The notes under the pieces: generated by a model | What the model was told of the DNA's origin: nothing | The model's input: the letters and a program-made list of their open reading frames with translations, nothing else | Database searches by the model: none | Source of the DNA: Caecitellus pseudoparvulus | Lineage: Eukaryota > Bigyra: Bicosoecida | Assembly: GCA_965644315.1 (NCBI GenBank) | Contig: CBFFRQ010000064.1 | Coordinates: 62,001 to 126,000, forward strand | Direction of reading: 5' to 3' | Length of the DNA: 64,000 nucleotides | Made by a program: the position numbers and the translations under genes | Shown: positions 33,910-46,053 of the stretch, in pieces | How positions within the stretch are numbered: the first letter of the stretch is position 1 | How the letters are laid out: the number at the start of each line of letters is the position of its first letter

Positions 33910-36900
33910 CTATATTGCCAAGCTCACTTGAACCAACAAGCTCTGAACTGCTGCTGCTGTTCCTAGTCGTATGAGCAAGTCGTATTGTGCGACTTCGGGC
34001 GCTGAGGCGCTGCGCCGAGAATGCTGCTTCGACATCCCTCCCAGCGTGCCTTCGAAGTTACCTCGCTGCGCCTGACCTGGGGAATGTGGCTCTTTGCTTT
34101 TCATGTTGGACTCAAAGTGTTCTCTGGCTGACTGGATGGCACTTTCTCTGCTGGAGTGCTCGTCGGTGGACAAACCCAGGTCCCGCATTTTCGCGCGAAG
34201 GGTGTCTGAGAATTCACGGCGAAGAGATTTGGCATTGAGGAGGTCAGCCTGTTTCCACGCTTCACTGTCTGTGAGTCCTGTTCCATAGCGTTGGGAAGCA
34301 GCCCGCAGCTGCTGTGCCTCCTGAAAACGCAGGGCAAGCGCCAGGCGGCTCCGCATGCTACTCCGGCCCGCACCTGGACCATGCAGATCTCCAGTGCCAC
34401 CGGGATTTCCCAGCCACTGCTGCGCCTTCACCTTTTTGTGGTCCTTCGGCGTGTCTTGTTCCGTGTGTGGTGCTCGGTGCAAGTCGCGCGCTGTGTGGCG
34501 AGCTTGGGAGCGTACCCTTGCCGCCGTCCGCGGCGTCGCCACGCTCAAGAGTGCCTGTTTGTACCGCCTGGACGCTGCCGCCGCGTCACGAAGCAAGCGA
34601 GCATCGTACACAGTCCTCTTTACATCAGGGTCGATGGGGGGAATCCGCGGCCGGGCGTTCAAAGCCGCCTCTCCCACCTCCAAGCTGCGCGCGGAGAAGT
34701 CCAGCGGAGGGAGGGCGGCTGGGAGAACAAAAACCGGTCCAGAACGCAGCCCTTCCAGAGTGGGATCGGCGCTGAGAGTGTCCTTCTGTGTCACAGAGCT
34801 GCCGTGGACACTGCCCTCTTCGTTGCCCTGCACCTGGGCATGAGCCTGGGTAGGCGACACGATGCTCGTCGTCAACCCGCTCACTTTCTCGGCTGCCGCT
34901 AACCGCGACCTGAGAGCTCCTAAGTGCCCAGCAGCAGCCCGATTAAATGCTTTTAGGCTTTCAGCCGCTGTGCTCTGTTCCGAGGCTCGCTCCCCCAGAA
35001 ATACCTTGGCAGCCTTTGCAGCCTGAAACCTTGCAAGCTCGTCGCCAAGCGCCTCCTCATCCTCAGCGTGCAAAGCAGCTTCCCCCAACAACTTCTCCAT
35101 CACATTCCTGACATCAGGGTGAAGGTGAGCTCCAGGTTTCCTTTCTCTGTCATCCAGGTCAGCAAGACTGGGCACCTCTGAATAGCCCGCAGGGGTCACT
35201 GTTCCTTTAATTGCTGTCCGCATGAACGCCTCGTCGCTCCTGGCGGCAGAGATGCCGTCTGCTGCGTCACTCTCTACTTTTTGTTCCATGAGTTGAGACT
35301 GTAACATGGACGCCAGCTGAGCTGTCTCCTGGCGTGACAAGGAGGCAGACCAGAGACTTCCGGCGCTGCTGCTGAGAGCTGGCCCAACGCCTTCCCCTAG
35401 CCCATCGCCCCAGCCATGAAGAGGCAAGACAGCTGCCCCTGAGCTTTGCGAGGTGTTGGCGTTTGGAGGCTTTGGCTTAGGCACTGGCTTCATGTTCGTG
35501 CGCCATGGGCGACTCCGGCGAAGCTGGCTGTGAGCGGCTTTGACCGCTCGCGCCGACCGAGACACGACTGATGGACTCATGAAGGCAGCAGGGGTGTCTG
35601 GACCAAGCGCGTGATAATCGTAGGACTGCACAAATGACACACTCTGCAGTTCCTCCAGGGAGGCTGACCCCAAGCCTGCCAGCACTTCTGCACGGGTCAG
35701 ACTCCCAACACTGCCTCCAGGGGCAGAAGGTAGCAGACGCGGCAGCTGTGTGTGACGCTGCCCCTGCAGCGATGATCGGATTGGCGCTCCCCTCTTTGCC
35801 CCGTAGGGTGCGTCGGCCTCTTTCGACGTTCGTGAGTGAGAGGCGTGGATCTGGTGGAGTCGGGATGCGCTGGAGGTGGTCCACACGGCCACGCTGTCAT
35901 CCACCTCCGATGCCTTGGCCATAGTGGGTGTCCGCACAAACTGAAGCCGCCTCAAGGCAGCTGGAGTACCAATGCGACCAACGAGACTCTCTCCGCTGAT
36001 TGAATATCCTGAAACAGAAGAAAGCGGCTCTTCAGACACCACTGTGTCCCTGCCATCGCCGAAACTACCGGTGTCGCTGGATTCCACACCAGCCTCATCG
36101 GCCATGGATGACGACATGGGAGAAGGAACTCCGCCAAACACGAGCAGGGGTGATGTGCCCCCGGGTGCTCCACCTGTCTCACGCGCGAAATCAGATTCTG
36201 ATCCAAGCCCCAGCTTCGCAAGGTTGAGTGGAGAAGCTGCCTCCCCACGACGCCTGCTTGGGCTTGCGCCTGGTCGCTTGTCGCCCAGTGCGGCAGCATG
36301 GGCTGCAACAGAAGAAGACACAGACAGTCTCGAGGGACTGAAACTTGCGTCAGCGCCCTGAACCACGCTGCATGCCATTGGCGAACGAGACGGCCCAGGT
36401 GAGTCTGCGCCAGTGAATGACTCTGGCGAGGAAGCCCTGGCTTCTGCGGACCTCTCAAACTCGTGGCTTGCCCCTACGAGAGACATTCGACTTCGAACCT
36501 TTGCTTTGTGCCTCGCGAGATCCCTACCTTTCAGTCGCTTCTCTCGTGCAGCCACCCGCTCCTCTGGTTCATCGTGCGCTGCCGGGCCAGTCATGTCTTG
36601 AACCGGTGCAGGGCGTTCACCGGCAGCATCAGACCGAGGGACCAGCTCCCCGTGCTCGTTGAAAGCCAAGTCATGCTGTTCTACGCTGGCTTCCTGCGAC
36701 AGCTGGTCTTGGCTGAGCCGCCCAGCGGAGAAGTGCACGTTGGGAGCGATGTGACCAAGTCCAAATGCCCGCAGGCCCGCTGGTGGAACAATGCTGTTCC
36801 AGCGTGCAAGGCTCACAACGTCACCTTTCAAATTTAGCACAGGTGCAGTTCCTCGAAGAATTACAGAGTGAATGTAGCCTTCATCTGGCCAAGTCGCGTG

Positions 36901-38443
36901 TCGGCCGTGGAAGTCCCCCGCATGGGCTATGGAGGGCACGCCAAGATGCTGAAAGCTCAGCTTCCCACGACGGAAGCTGCGTGTTTCTTGCTTGGCTTGG
37001 CCGTCTGCCTGGGCCTTGTGGGCTTGGGCCACGACAATGGGCCCAGCTCGACGGTTCTGTCCGGACACTCGCAAGAGCTCGGCCGATGCCATTCTGGCAG
37101 AACTCGACTGCAGCCGGGGTGTCCAAGGCAAGTCCCCTTGCAAATGCATGTACCGCCTGAGGTCTTGGCACTCCCCATGCAGCTCAGCCAGGGCAGCTTG
37201 GAGCCGAAGGGTGTCCACAGCCAAGGCAGCCTTCGGGTGCATGCACACTGCCTGTGCTTCTGCCGGAGACAGTGGGCCCGCTGGAAACAGACACGGAAAC
37301 TGTTGAGATGTGGAGTGAGATGGATGGGAGGGCATGCTGTCTTGGCTGTGGGTGAGGTGAGTGGCAGCGGCAAAGGGCAATCCCCGAGGCCACACGTGCT
37401 GCCCTTTGGAGGTGGTGAAGCAGTGCTGCAGCAGCAGCGCACATTCGCGGCGCACAGCAGTCACCCGGCGTGCCTCTGAGTCGCTGTCTCCCGCCCCTGA
37501 CGGGGGGATGAAGTCACAAAACGCTTGCATGCGCTGAAGGGCCACCAGCTGGGTTTGCTCAGCGGACAAGTTCGGCACAGGGTGGTCTGCTTGCAGGTTG
37601 TTCGGAGCGAAGAAGGGATTGAACAGCAATTGGGGCCCCTCGATGCGCAGAAGTCGACACAGCGGGAGGCTTCCGGCCATGAAGTCAAGGTCGTGTAGCA
37701 TGCACTCCATGTAGTTCACGCCCTGGAAGAGGAAAGGCTGGTAGTCTGCCACGATGGCTTCCTCCAGAGCATTCGTCACCTGCACCTGCCTGCGAAGGAC
37801 ACTGAACCTGTGGGTCAGAAGCCCCTCTCCTGCAGCTTGAGCACATGCGGATGCCTCGCCGACATTCGTTGGGTGCTGCGCTGAGAGGCGCTGCAGCTCA
37901 GGCGGTTGCTGTGTGTCTTGCGACAGGATGTCCAGGTGGCTGGGCTTCTGGGGCAACCTTGCAGCCCGCCTCAGGCCTGCCCGCCAAGCAGCCACCGCCT
38001 CCACCACCTGCACTCCTGCTTGGCGAAGGGACAGTGCGAGCGCCACGATTCCACGGCAGGTTTCCTCGCATGCGAGGTCTACACGGTCTGCCTGCACCTG
38101 TTGCACGGTTTCGTACATCAAGCGTCGGTAGCCCTCTCGAAGTCGCATACTGCCCACACATGCGTAATGGAGGCAATCCAGCGCAGTGGGACTGCGGAAA
38201 GGGGTGAGTCGCGCAGGTGCCGGCGCTGCAGGGCACGTCCCTTGCCTGCTCAGGCTTGACTCACACATCCCCAAAGCGGGCCCGGCGGGCCTGCTCTGCA
38301 GGATCGCCTGAGTAGGCCAGCTCAACATCATGATGGGACTCTTGCGAGGCCGTCTCAGTTGCTGCGGCCGGTTGGCTTTCGCGCTCAGGGGCGCTGCTCT
38401 GCATCCTGCGGAAATTGCGCGAGGACGCTGCGTTGCCTGCCAC
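33910..38443 (-). CDS. Large protein of about 1,486 residues, family not recognised
   Basis: Exon 1 (38265-38443) encodes MAGNAASSRNF and a hydrophilic leader. A 73-bp intron (38192-38264) joins it in phase to 33910-38191. The first 400 residues look folded: a helical region with YRRLMYETVQQVQADR and a distinctive ADYQPFLFQGVNYMECMLHD followed by LFNPFFAPNN. The middle and C-terminal 1,000 residues are Ser/Ala/Gly/Gln-rich with scattered charged helices (EERVAAREKRLKGRDLARHK). A 96-bp stretch with intron-like ends (GTGTGG to CAACAG, inside about 37290-37405) is open in frame and may be a further intron, which would shorten the product by 32 residues. I recognise no domain. Sharing a 3' boundary with DNAAF4 suggests, weakly, that a ciliary role is worth testing. 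Confidence 0.68.
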
Positions 38444-38674
38444 AGACTTGGCACTCCAAGCGGCTTGCAGAGAAGTTGCACTGTCAAATCAACGCGTGTA
38501 AGCTAGTTGAGCGGGTTTTGGGTGCTGCCTGCATTGCGAAACTTGATCGTTGGCGCTCTTGGGAGCCTGAAACCGACGTCGGCTGGCCCGGGCTTCGCTG
38601 TCTTCCGCTGGGGAGAGCGCACCGATATTCCTCGGAATCAGGAGGAAGACAGTCCTTTTGCTTCTACGAATTTT

Positions 38675-39327
38675 ATGGCGAAGGCATGTGCCCCAGTGCG
38701 CTTGCACACGGTGCTCTTCCGCCCGACGGTTCCAAACAACACTGGTGCGTGTGCGGAACTTGATCGCTCACAGCCAACAAGGGACGAGCACGCAGGGCCA
38801 GCCATGCTTCCACAGGCGCCATCGGGCGGCTGTGTCTGGGGTTCCACAGCTCCCTGCACATTGTCGGCCCCGCCGGCTTTGACTTGTCTGACGCCCGGGC
38901 CAAGCGGGCTGGCCTAGACTACTGGCCTCACGTGGACAAACACATGCACGCAGACGAGGCAGCCTTCGCCAGCACCTCCTTGCCCGACATGCACGTCATG
39001 CTCATGCTCAGCAAGGCGGCCAAGTTCGGAGCGCAGGGCCTGCACACCTTGGACCTGCCGCGCCTGGTGCGGCAGCAGGCGCCTTCGGGCCACTGCGGAC
39101 CAGTCAACGTTGCCGTGTGCTTGGGCAGTGAGACGGAAGGCATCACCTTCTTGCCACACAGCGCGGCGGGCCGGCGCATCCTGCAGCGGTGTGCATTCCT
39201 GTACGTGCCCATGGACCCCGGCATTCGCAGCCACAACCTCGCCAACACCGCCGCCATGGCCCTGTGGGAGGTGACCCGGCAGTGCGGGCACGCGGCAGCC
39301 CTGGACGCCATGACAGCCCGGGCCTGA
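38675..39327 (+). CDS. SPOUT-class tRNA 2'-O-methyltransferase (TrmL-like)
   Basis: Family members methylate the ribose of the wobble nucleotide in tRNA(Leu) using S-adenosylmethionine. Exons 38675-38744 and 38816-39327 (71-bp intron) give 193 residues. Landmarks of the trefoil-knot fold are LFRPTVPNNTGAIGRLCLGF (motif 1, with the NTG-IGR pattern), SLHIVGPAGFDLSDARAKRA, GLDYWPHVD, the SAM-site loop CLGSETEG and the knot motif VPMDPGIRSHNLANTAAMAL. E. coli TrmL is 157 residues; here an insertion before CLGSETEG explains the extra length. The start is the nearest in-frame ATG and gives a short N terminus without an obvious organelle signal. It is divergent from the 1,486-residue orphan and ends 6 bp from the LSM12 stop. 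Confidence 0.9.
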
Positions 39328-39333
39328 CGCACT

Positions 39334-40054
39334 TCACGCGGGCTGCCCTGGGCCAGCTGCCGCCAGCGCCGCGTCGATGTCTGCGCCTAGACCCCCCTTG
39401 GCGCGGTAGCCCTGCACCACCTTCGCAATGCGTGTGGCGAGACCGGCGGCGTCGGAGCCGCCGACGATGGCGGCCACAGAGGCGCCTGTGTACGGCGGCG
39501 TGATGGCCACTGAATCCATGACGATGATATCGGCCTTGCGCCACGTGCAGTCGTACCTGGGGTGTGGCGGGGCGATGTGAAGGTGGGCGTGGCGTGCGGC
39601 GAGTGAAACACAGCACCTCACGTGTTGGCGATGCGGTCAAAGAGAGTCTGCACGGCAGTGGGCACATCAGCATTGGTGTTGCTGGCCTGCCGCTGCGCCA
39701 GGCGCATGGTGTGGGCCTCCCTCGCGCGAAGCTCGTGTTCGTTGACGGGGGGCAGCGGCCCTGCTGGCAGAATGTTGGTGGTGCCGGGGCCAAGGAACTG
39801 CGTGGCAGGGCGGCGGCAGTGCAGTGGGCGGCTAACCAGTCGAGCGATCACTCCCAGCACACCTTCAGGTCCTTGATGCTGGACTCCTTGATCATGTGCA
39901 GGCCTGCGTGCTGCCGCTCGTCGGCAACCTGGGACACCAGCACCACGACACGACTTTTCGCGTCGTACGCAAAGACGTCGCCCTCCATGGACTTCCCGGC
40001 GTCAGTCTCGATCGACACGCGGGCTCCGACGAGGGAGTCCACTGAAGCTGCCAT
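39334..40054 (-). CDS. LSM12: LSM12-like RNA-associated protein
   Basis: Exons 39863-40054, 39622-39797 and 39334-39556 give 196 residues, the same size as animal LSM12. An Lsm fold occupies residues 1-65 (DSLVGARVSIETDAGKSMEG, then AYDAKSRVVVLVSQ). It is followed by the anticodon-binding-domain-like C-terminal part, with a helix AREAHTMRLAQRQA, the segment TAVQTLFDRIANTYDCTWRK and the very typical IIVMDSVAITPPY. LSM12 proteins associate with ataxin-2/translation complexes and, in animals, with NAADP signalling; which role applies here cannot be read from sequence. Both introns are 65 bp. The tail-to-tail gap with the TrmL-like gene is 6 bp. Confidence 0.91.
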
Positions 40055-40276
40055 GGTAATGGAGCGAAGGCCCCGCCTGCGCTGGCTCGCCGTGCAGCGT
40101 GCGGAGATGAAACGCCGACAGCACGCAGCACAGAAGCTGGCGTGCAGGGCTCGGCGGAGCTCGCAGGCGTTCGGAAAGGCGATAGATGGGATGGATTTGT
40201 GCTCGCCCGGTTGAGGCTTACCACTACACTGTGCAAGGCCACCCCCCCTGCATGGAGAGGGGCCGACGGGTGCCTG

Positions 40277-41465
40277 CTAGAGTGTAAAGGAGACTTGCAG
40301 GCCACCCACCCTCATGCAGATGGCATCTGACCACTGCACAGGGGTGATGCCTGTCATGGACCCCGTCGTAAATACCGTCCCGCTGGGAAACGTCACTGCC
40401 TCAGACTGCCCCGCGGTGCCTGACGTCGTCTGGAGAGCGCGCCTGCCCACCCCAGCCGCGATGTGACGCAGCATGAAGACGAGCGCTTGCACGGGCCCCC
40501 CCAGCACGTCAGCCGGCTTGCCTTGTGCCTGCACTGCCCCGTTCACGACCATTTCCGCTGGTGCCTCCGCGAAGCGTGCCTTCCAGTCGGCCACGGTCAT
40601 CGCCTGGCCTGAGTGGCTGACCAGGGCGCCGTGGCCGCCTTGGTCAGCAATGACACACGTTCCACGCCGGGCTGCAGCGGCTTGGTCTGGCGTCGCCGCG
40701 CCCATGTCAACACGGGAGGCGACGACCTCCACGGCAGGCACGACATGGTCCACGTGCTGCAGGACTGCTGCGCTGGTCAAGGCGGCTGAGGGCGAGCAAG
40801 GCACGGCGAGGTCTTGCCCCAGCACAAACGCCCACTCTGCCTCTACGCCTCGAATCGTCATCCCTGCAAGGCCGTGGAAATGCACAAGGGTGCGGCTGCA
40901 ACGTGTGTTGGGCGTGGAGGTGGGCTCCAAGTGGCTGCACTCACCACTCAAGTTTGAGTGCTGGCCCGGCTCAAGGTGCAGGCAGTCAGACTCAAGAATT
41001 GGGGCTGTGAAGGGCCCTTCCAGTCCCAAGGCTTCTGCAGCACCGAACGCTGCATGTGCAAGGACGACCCAAAAAGCGTGGTGAAACGGCAGCGAAACGC
41101 ACGCTGAGACCCTGGTGCCGTAGCGCCACACTTCCACCCTCCCACTCTGCGGCCGTGCCGCAGCATTGCTTCCAGACCATCCCTGTGACAAACGTGCGCG
41201 GTGGCGCAGGGGGTGCATGGAGTCCCACACGCCGGCGCTGTGACACTGGCTTGAGCCCAACTCACGCTTGGCACTGGTATGCTGAGTCTAGCGTCAGCTC
41301 CCGAACCGCGGCCTCATCCAGGGCTGAGCCAAAGGGAAGCAACGTATTCTTAAGCTTCGCTGCAGAAAACGCCTCGGCGAGGCTCTTCCCGTGTGCAGCG
41401 GCAGTGGCAAAGGCACGGCTACGTGCTAGTCGGCTGACCGCCATCGGGCACCGCTGCAGCAGCAT
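40277..41465 (-). CDS. 2-keto-4-pentenoate hydratase / FAH-superfamily enzyme
   Basis: Exons 41266-41465, 41103-41182, 40945-41049 and 40277-40863 give 323 residues. The first 25 residues (MLLQRCPMAVSRLARSRAF) are Arg-rich, lack acids and look like a mitochondrial presequence. The catalytic fold follows: a helix EAMLRHGRRVGGWKCGATAP with the substrate-loop Lys, LEGPFTAPIL, the metal-binding RGVEAEWAFVLGQDL with the Glu-x-Glu pair, PAVEVVASR, then VVNGAVQAQG, and SMTGITPVQ near the end. This pattern is that of MhpD-type hydratases and related oxaloacetate or 4-oxalocrotonate decarboxylases, which handle 2-oxo acids with a divalent metal. The exact substrate is not predictable. One intron is only 53 bp (41050-41102) and all phases agree. 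Confidence 0.84.
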
Positions 41466-41673
41466 GGTGCGTGCAAGACAAGCAGAGAAGTCGGTATGAT
41501 ATAAAATGGTGCACATGTGCGGTGGCTGGCCAGTCAGGTGCGGAATGAGGCGAGGCGTGCATTGCTGCGCACTGCAACCCCCCCCCCTTGTCAGGGCAGA
41601 GTGGACAGATGGGGCACACGGCCTCACCACCCACCGCCACGAACATGCATCACACACAAGTTTGCAGGGCCCA

Positions 41674-43476
41674 TCAGTGCTCCATGGTGCGCACAGGCGC
41701 ATAGCCGGCGCCCGGGCCCCCGCCCATGTTCATGACGGATGCCAGGCTCCAGCGGGAGGGGGCAGGTGGCACGTCGGGGTACATGCCCTGCTGCACGGTC
41801 TGGGCAGCGGGGGGGGGCGGCGCCGCAGATGCCCCGTAGAAGTACTGGGGGGCAGAGGAGGAGGGCGCCGAGGCAGCCACGGCGGCGGCTGCCGCTGCCT
41901 CCTGCGGCGTGGGCACAAAGGACTGGTGAGCTTCCCGCTGTTCGAAGGGGTGGGGCTCGTCCCTGTTGCGGCGGCAGCGGCGGCGCCTGGCGCGGCAGGC
42001 ACAGCGCAGGATGCAGGCGCTGACGAGCACTAGCATGAGGAGGCTGAAGAGGATGTCCCCCACGTCGTCGTCATGCTCGTCGTCGACATCGTCGAAGTGG
42101 CGCCAGTGGTGGCGGGGGTGGTCCGGTGGGGGCCCGCCGGGGGCCGGAGCGCCATGGTCGTCTTGCATGCCGGGCACCGCCCAGTCTTCAGGCCGCATGG
42201 GGCCGGAGGAGGGGGCTGCAGAGCGGGATGAGACGATGGAGGCGCCTTCGTGGCTCGCGGCTTCGGCAAGGGATGCAGAGCGGGAACCGTGGGCTGCAGT
42301 GGCCAGCCACGTCCTGGTGCTGTCCACGCAGGCATCCCCCGTGTCCGTTGGGGGCTGGGGGGCGTGCGCCTGGTGCCAGGGCATCCAGCTGGCGGCAGCA
42401 GGGGGCGGCCCCGCCAGCGCCAGCGCACAGGCAGCTGCGTCCTCCACAGAGGCGCCCAGGGCCTGCACGTCTTCAGGAGATGCCTGTGTGTGGGCAAGGA
42501 ACCAGGCCTTGGCGGCAGGTGGAGGGGGCAGGGGCTCCTCGGAGGGGGGGGGCGGTGCGTGGTGCGTGGAGTGGGAGCCCCAACGCAGCAGGCGCCAGCC
42601 GGGCTGGTTGGGGTGCATGCCGGGGTCACGGCCAGGCTTGCCGCCCTTGGGTGCACCACCAGGTTGCTGCTTGGGTGTGGTGGGGGGGCTGGAGGTCGTG
42701 CCGGGGCAGGCCGCCTGCACGGTGGCTGCGTCACATGCAGCTGCGGCGGAACGCAAGGCGGCGTCAGCCTTGGTGGCCAGCACCTCTTGCTGCGCCTCGA
42801 AGCCGCCCGTGGCGATGCTCTCAGCTGCTGTGTGCGCAGCGTGCACACATGCGGTGGACACTTGTGGGAACCGGTCGTGCAGGCAAGTCTGAGGCACGGG
42901 GTGTGAGTTTGCGTGAGTGTGATGTGGTCACGGCAGCGCGGTGCACGGCGCTGCGGACGCACCAACGCAGTGAGCATTGCAGTCCCACGAGCCTTGTCAC
43001 TGGGAATGGAGGCGCCAAACGTCACCTGGGCGAGCAAGGGCGCAGGGGGGTGAGGGACAGGGTTGTAACGCGACAGCGAAGGTTCAGGGAAAGCCCTGCT
43101 CCAACTTGCACACGCACCTGGCAGAGCTGCTCCACATCAGGGCCACAGGTGGTGAGCATGGCCTTCACTGGTGATGCAATCTGTGTGCAGGGCAGACATG
43201 CGTGCGGGCGGGCTGCCCTAGCCCCGGCTTCGTGGGCGAGACGCGGCGTGGCGTTGTGGCGTTTCACGGGCAACTCACGTTCTCAGGCAGCGAGGCAAGG
43301 GAGGCTGCAGCTGGCGCAAGGTGGGGGTACTTGAATACACTCAGCCCTTGCTTGGCTGTCATGGCTTCGAACCGCAGCAGCTGCTCCTCAAGGCCGGCAT
43401 CTGCCGTGCTGGCCCCGGGATCAGCTGCCATGACTGCTGCCGCAGCAGCAGCCAGAATGGCGCTGACCAAGCGCAT
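41674..43476 (-). CDS. Predicted type I single-pass membrane protein, family unknown
   Basis: Exons 43279-43476, 43118-43180, 42963-43025 and 41674-42888, all phase 0, give 512 residues. A signal peptide opens it (MRLVSAILAAAAAAVMAAD). The predicted extracellular part carries spaced cysteines (TTCGPDVEQLCQ, TCLHDRF, STACVHAAH, AACDAATVQAACPG), suggesting disulfides, then a long His/Pro/Ser-rich stretch ending in an acidic His/Asp patch (FDDVDDEHDDDVGD). A single transmembrane helix (ILFSLLMLVLVSACILRCACR) is followed at once by a stop-transfer Arg cluster. The cytosolic tail is Ala/Pro/Tyr-rich with PxY-like motifs. The layout resembles small receptor- or adaptor-like proteins, but I recognise no family. 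Two internal exons are exactly 63 nt (21 codons) each. Confidence 0.66.
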
Positions 43477-43805
43477 CGTGAACTGCTTACAGCGCCGTAA
43501 ACAGTGAGAGAAGAAAAGGCAGTGATGATGGGATTGTCGCTTGGGTGAGGGATTTGCCAGGAGGCGGCCGATGAGGCCATGGCAGGTCCACTCTGCAGGT
43601 CTCCCAAGGGGCACTATTTCCGCAACGCAACATGGGGCGCAGGTCTTGCCCCCTGACGACACGCCTGAACCATCTCGCCGAGCAAAACGAAAAGGCGCGC
43701 TTGTGCATGTGGTTTCTCTTCTAGCGCTTGGCCTGCAGCTCCACTGCAAATGGCACAGCGCCACGCTGGGCCAGGCGACCAGCTCAAACGTGGTCTGCGC
43801 AAGGC
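43477..43805. promoter_or_regulatory. Divergent intergenic region (membrane protein / kelch-BTB)
   Basis: 329 bp between divergent starts, presumed to carry both promoters. No TATA box or other recognisable element is seen. Confidence 0.35.
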
Positions 43806-46023
43806 ATGGCTGTGCACTGGCGGCGGGTGCACGGCATCGGCGCGCCGAGCCAGCGCGAATGCCACCAGTTCACAGCGATAGGGGACAAGATCTACTGCTT
43901 CGGTGGCAACGACAGCTCCGCCCACTTCCAGCATGTCAGCGTGTGGGAGCCTGCAACGTTGCGCTGGTCTCAGCTGAGCCAGCCAGCACAAGGTGTGGTG
44001 AGCAGCAGCCCAGGCCCACGGTCGGCCCATGGGCAGGCAGTGCTGCCCGGAAACAAGCTGTTCATCTTTGGGGGGCTAGATGGCCGCGTGGACCGCAACG
44101 ACATCTTTGTCTTGGACGTCGGTGAGTTGGCACGCGCAGCACCGTGCGGAAATCGACGCAGCCTTGGGCAGACCTGAGCGCCCTTCCCTCACAGCCAAAC
44201 GAGCATGGGAGCAGTGGCCCAGTGAGCAGGCCCCCCCTCCGCGGCATTTTCATGTCTCCGTCTACTTGCGTGGCTGTGTGTACATGTTTGGCGGGTTCCG
44301 GGATGGTGAGTGGCTGAATGACTTGTGGGCCTACAGCCTTCGCCTGAAGCAATGGCAGCAGCTGACATGGGAGGGGCCTTGGCCCTGTGAGCGCGCCAGC
44401 TGTGTTGCTTTCACAGTGGACAACAGCCGCATCGTCCTGCACGGCGGGTACCGCTGGGGCGTCTTCCTGGATGACCTGTGGACACTACACGTGGGGGAGG
44501 ATGGCGAGGGCCACCCCACCTTCTCCTGGCAGCAGCACAGCCGCCCAGCACACGGCACGCCGCAGCAAGCAGGCGGGCAGATGACGCCGACTTGGCCACG
44601 GGCCCGCTCGGGCCACTCTGGCGTGCGCCTGGGGCCGCTGCTGGTCATGTTTGGTGGGCGGCACGAAGGCGGTCGCTTCGACGACCTGTTCGTGCTGAAC
44701 ACCTTCACCATGCGGTGGCACTTCCTGGAGTCCAGCGCAGACACGCCGCCGCCCCGTAAGACCCACGCCTCGGCGCGGGTGGGCACCACCATGTACGTTT
44801 TCGGCGGCAACGGCGACGCCGGGTGGCTGGGAGACATGTGGGAACTGGACCTGCGAGCCGTGCTGCCTGCCCTGGGCCACACCCTCGCCGTGCCCCGTCC
44901 GCCGCCGTCCCTGGCCACCGACCTGGCTGGCCTGCTGCCGCGGCGCCTGGCCAAGGGTCACAGGGCGGAGGCAGCATGCTCCCATGCTGGTAGTGCCCTG
45001 CCCAGCACCGCCCTGCCCCACACCGCCACGACGTGCCCTGGCCTGCTGCTGGAAGCGCTGGCAGGGGTGGCCCGTGGGAGCGCCACGATGCAGGCGTGCC
45101 CCGTGGCGACGGCTGTCGCTGCCCATGCGGCGCTGGACCAGCTCCTGCTGCAGAGGTACGGGCTGGACCAGGAGGTGACCAGCAGCACCGACGGTGGGAC
45201 GCGAGTCATTGACCCAGTGCAGGGGGGGGCGCAAGCCTCAGATCAGCAAGGAGACGGCGCGGCAGCATGTGCCGCTCCTTCGCACAGCCCTGCAGCTGGC
45301 GCTGGGAGCGGTGGTGAGGCGGTGACACCAGCCCAGTCAGAGGAGGGGGACGGCGGCCAGCTCATCACGGATTTTGGCTTCCACACTGAGCGCAGCACAG
45401 ACGAGCCAAGTGCCCCGGCGGACCTGGAGGTGGTGGTGGGTGGTGAGGTGTTCCCGCTTCATGGAAGTGTTCTTGCTGCCCGTTCGGCATACTTCGCCAC
45501 ACTCATGCAGGGGCGGTGGGCAGAGACAGCGCGGGGAGAGGGGGGTGAGTGGACCCCACATCGCGTGGAGCTGGGGGAGCTCCTGCCGCGCACCTTCACC
45601 GCCGTCGTGCAGTGGGTGTACACCGACAACGTGCCGGGCCTGGGCATGGACACAGGGCACTTGCGTCGAGTTCTAGCGGCCGCGGACAGGCTGGGGTGCG
45701 CCGGGCTCGCCCAGCTCTGCCAGCGCTTCTTCGAAGTGCGGTTGAGTGTTGACAGTGCTGTGAGCACGCTGTTGATGGCAGACAGCCTGAACGTCCAGCC
45801 GTTGCGGGATGTTGCCATGCGCTTCGTACAGACGCACTTCAGCGACGTGACGTCCACGCCGGGCTTCTCGCAACTGCCAGAGGCGCTGCTGCGGGAGGTG
45901 CTGGTGCAGCGCACGCACGCTGCTTCAGGCACTGCGGGTGGGGGCATGCCAGGTGGCGATGGGCACCAGACTCGCCCTCGTGCCCGTGGCACGAAGCGGC
46001 CCCGCGAAGCTGCTGAGCCTTGA
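43806..46023 (+). CDS. Kelch-repeat and BTB-domain protein (LZTR1-like order)
   Basis: Exons 43806-44121 and 44195-46023 give 714 residues. The first 340 residues form kelch repeats: IYCFGGNDSS, LFIFGGLDGRVDRNDIFVLD, VYMFGGFRDGEWLNDLWAY, LHGGYRWGVFLDDLW, VMFGGRHEGGRFDDLFVLNT and MYVFGGNGDAGWLGDMWELD, each with the Gly-Gly and aromatic pattern. They would close a six-bladed propeller. A disordered Ala/Gly-rich linker leads to a BTB domain at about 535-650 (LEVVVGGEVFPLHGSVLAAR, VQWVYTDNVPGLG) and a BACK-like helix region. The C terminus has a basic RPRARGTKRPRE signal. Kelch-then-BTB order is that of LZTR1-type and plant/protist CUL3 adaptors rather than BTB-first KLHL proteins. Acting as a substrate receptor of a CUL3 ubiquitin ligase is inferred from the domain. 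Confidence 0.87.
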
Positions 46024-46053
46024 CGCATGCATTTGGGCGCGAGGCGTGAGGCA

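Noticed and set aside
33987-38259. Several plus-strand open frames opposite the 1,486-residue gene
   Set aside because: All are short, overlap each other in different frames and show no domain; the minus strand is continuously open over 4.2 kb.
41500-41506. TATAAAA upstream of the hydratase gene
   Set aside because: It is oriented on the plus strand, opposite to the gene starting at 41465, and no plus-strand gene follows it; taken as chance.
43360-43385. tRNA T-loop-like string (GGTTCGAAGCC on the minus strand)
   Set aside because: It lies inside exon 1 of the membrane-protein gene and has no cloverleaf around it.
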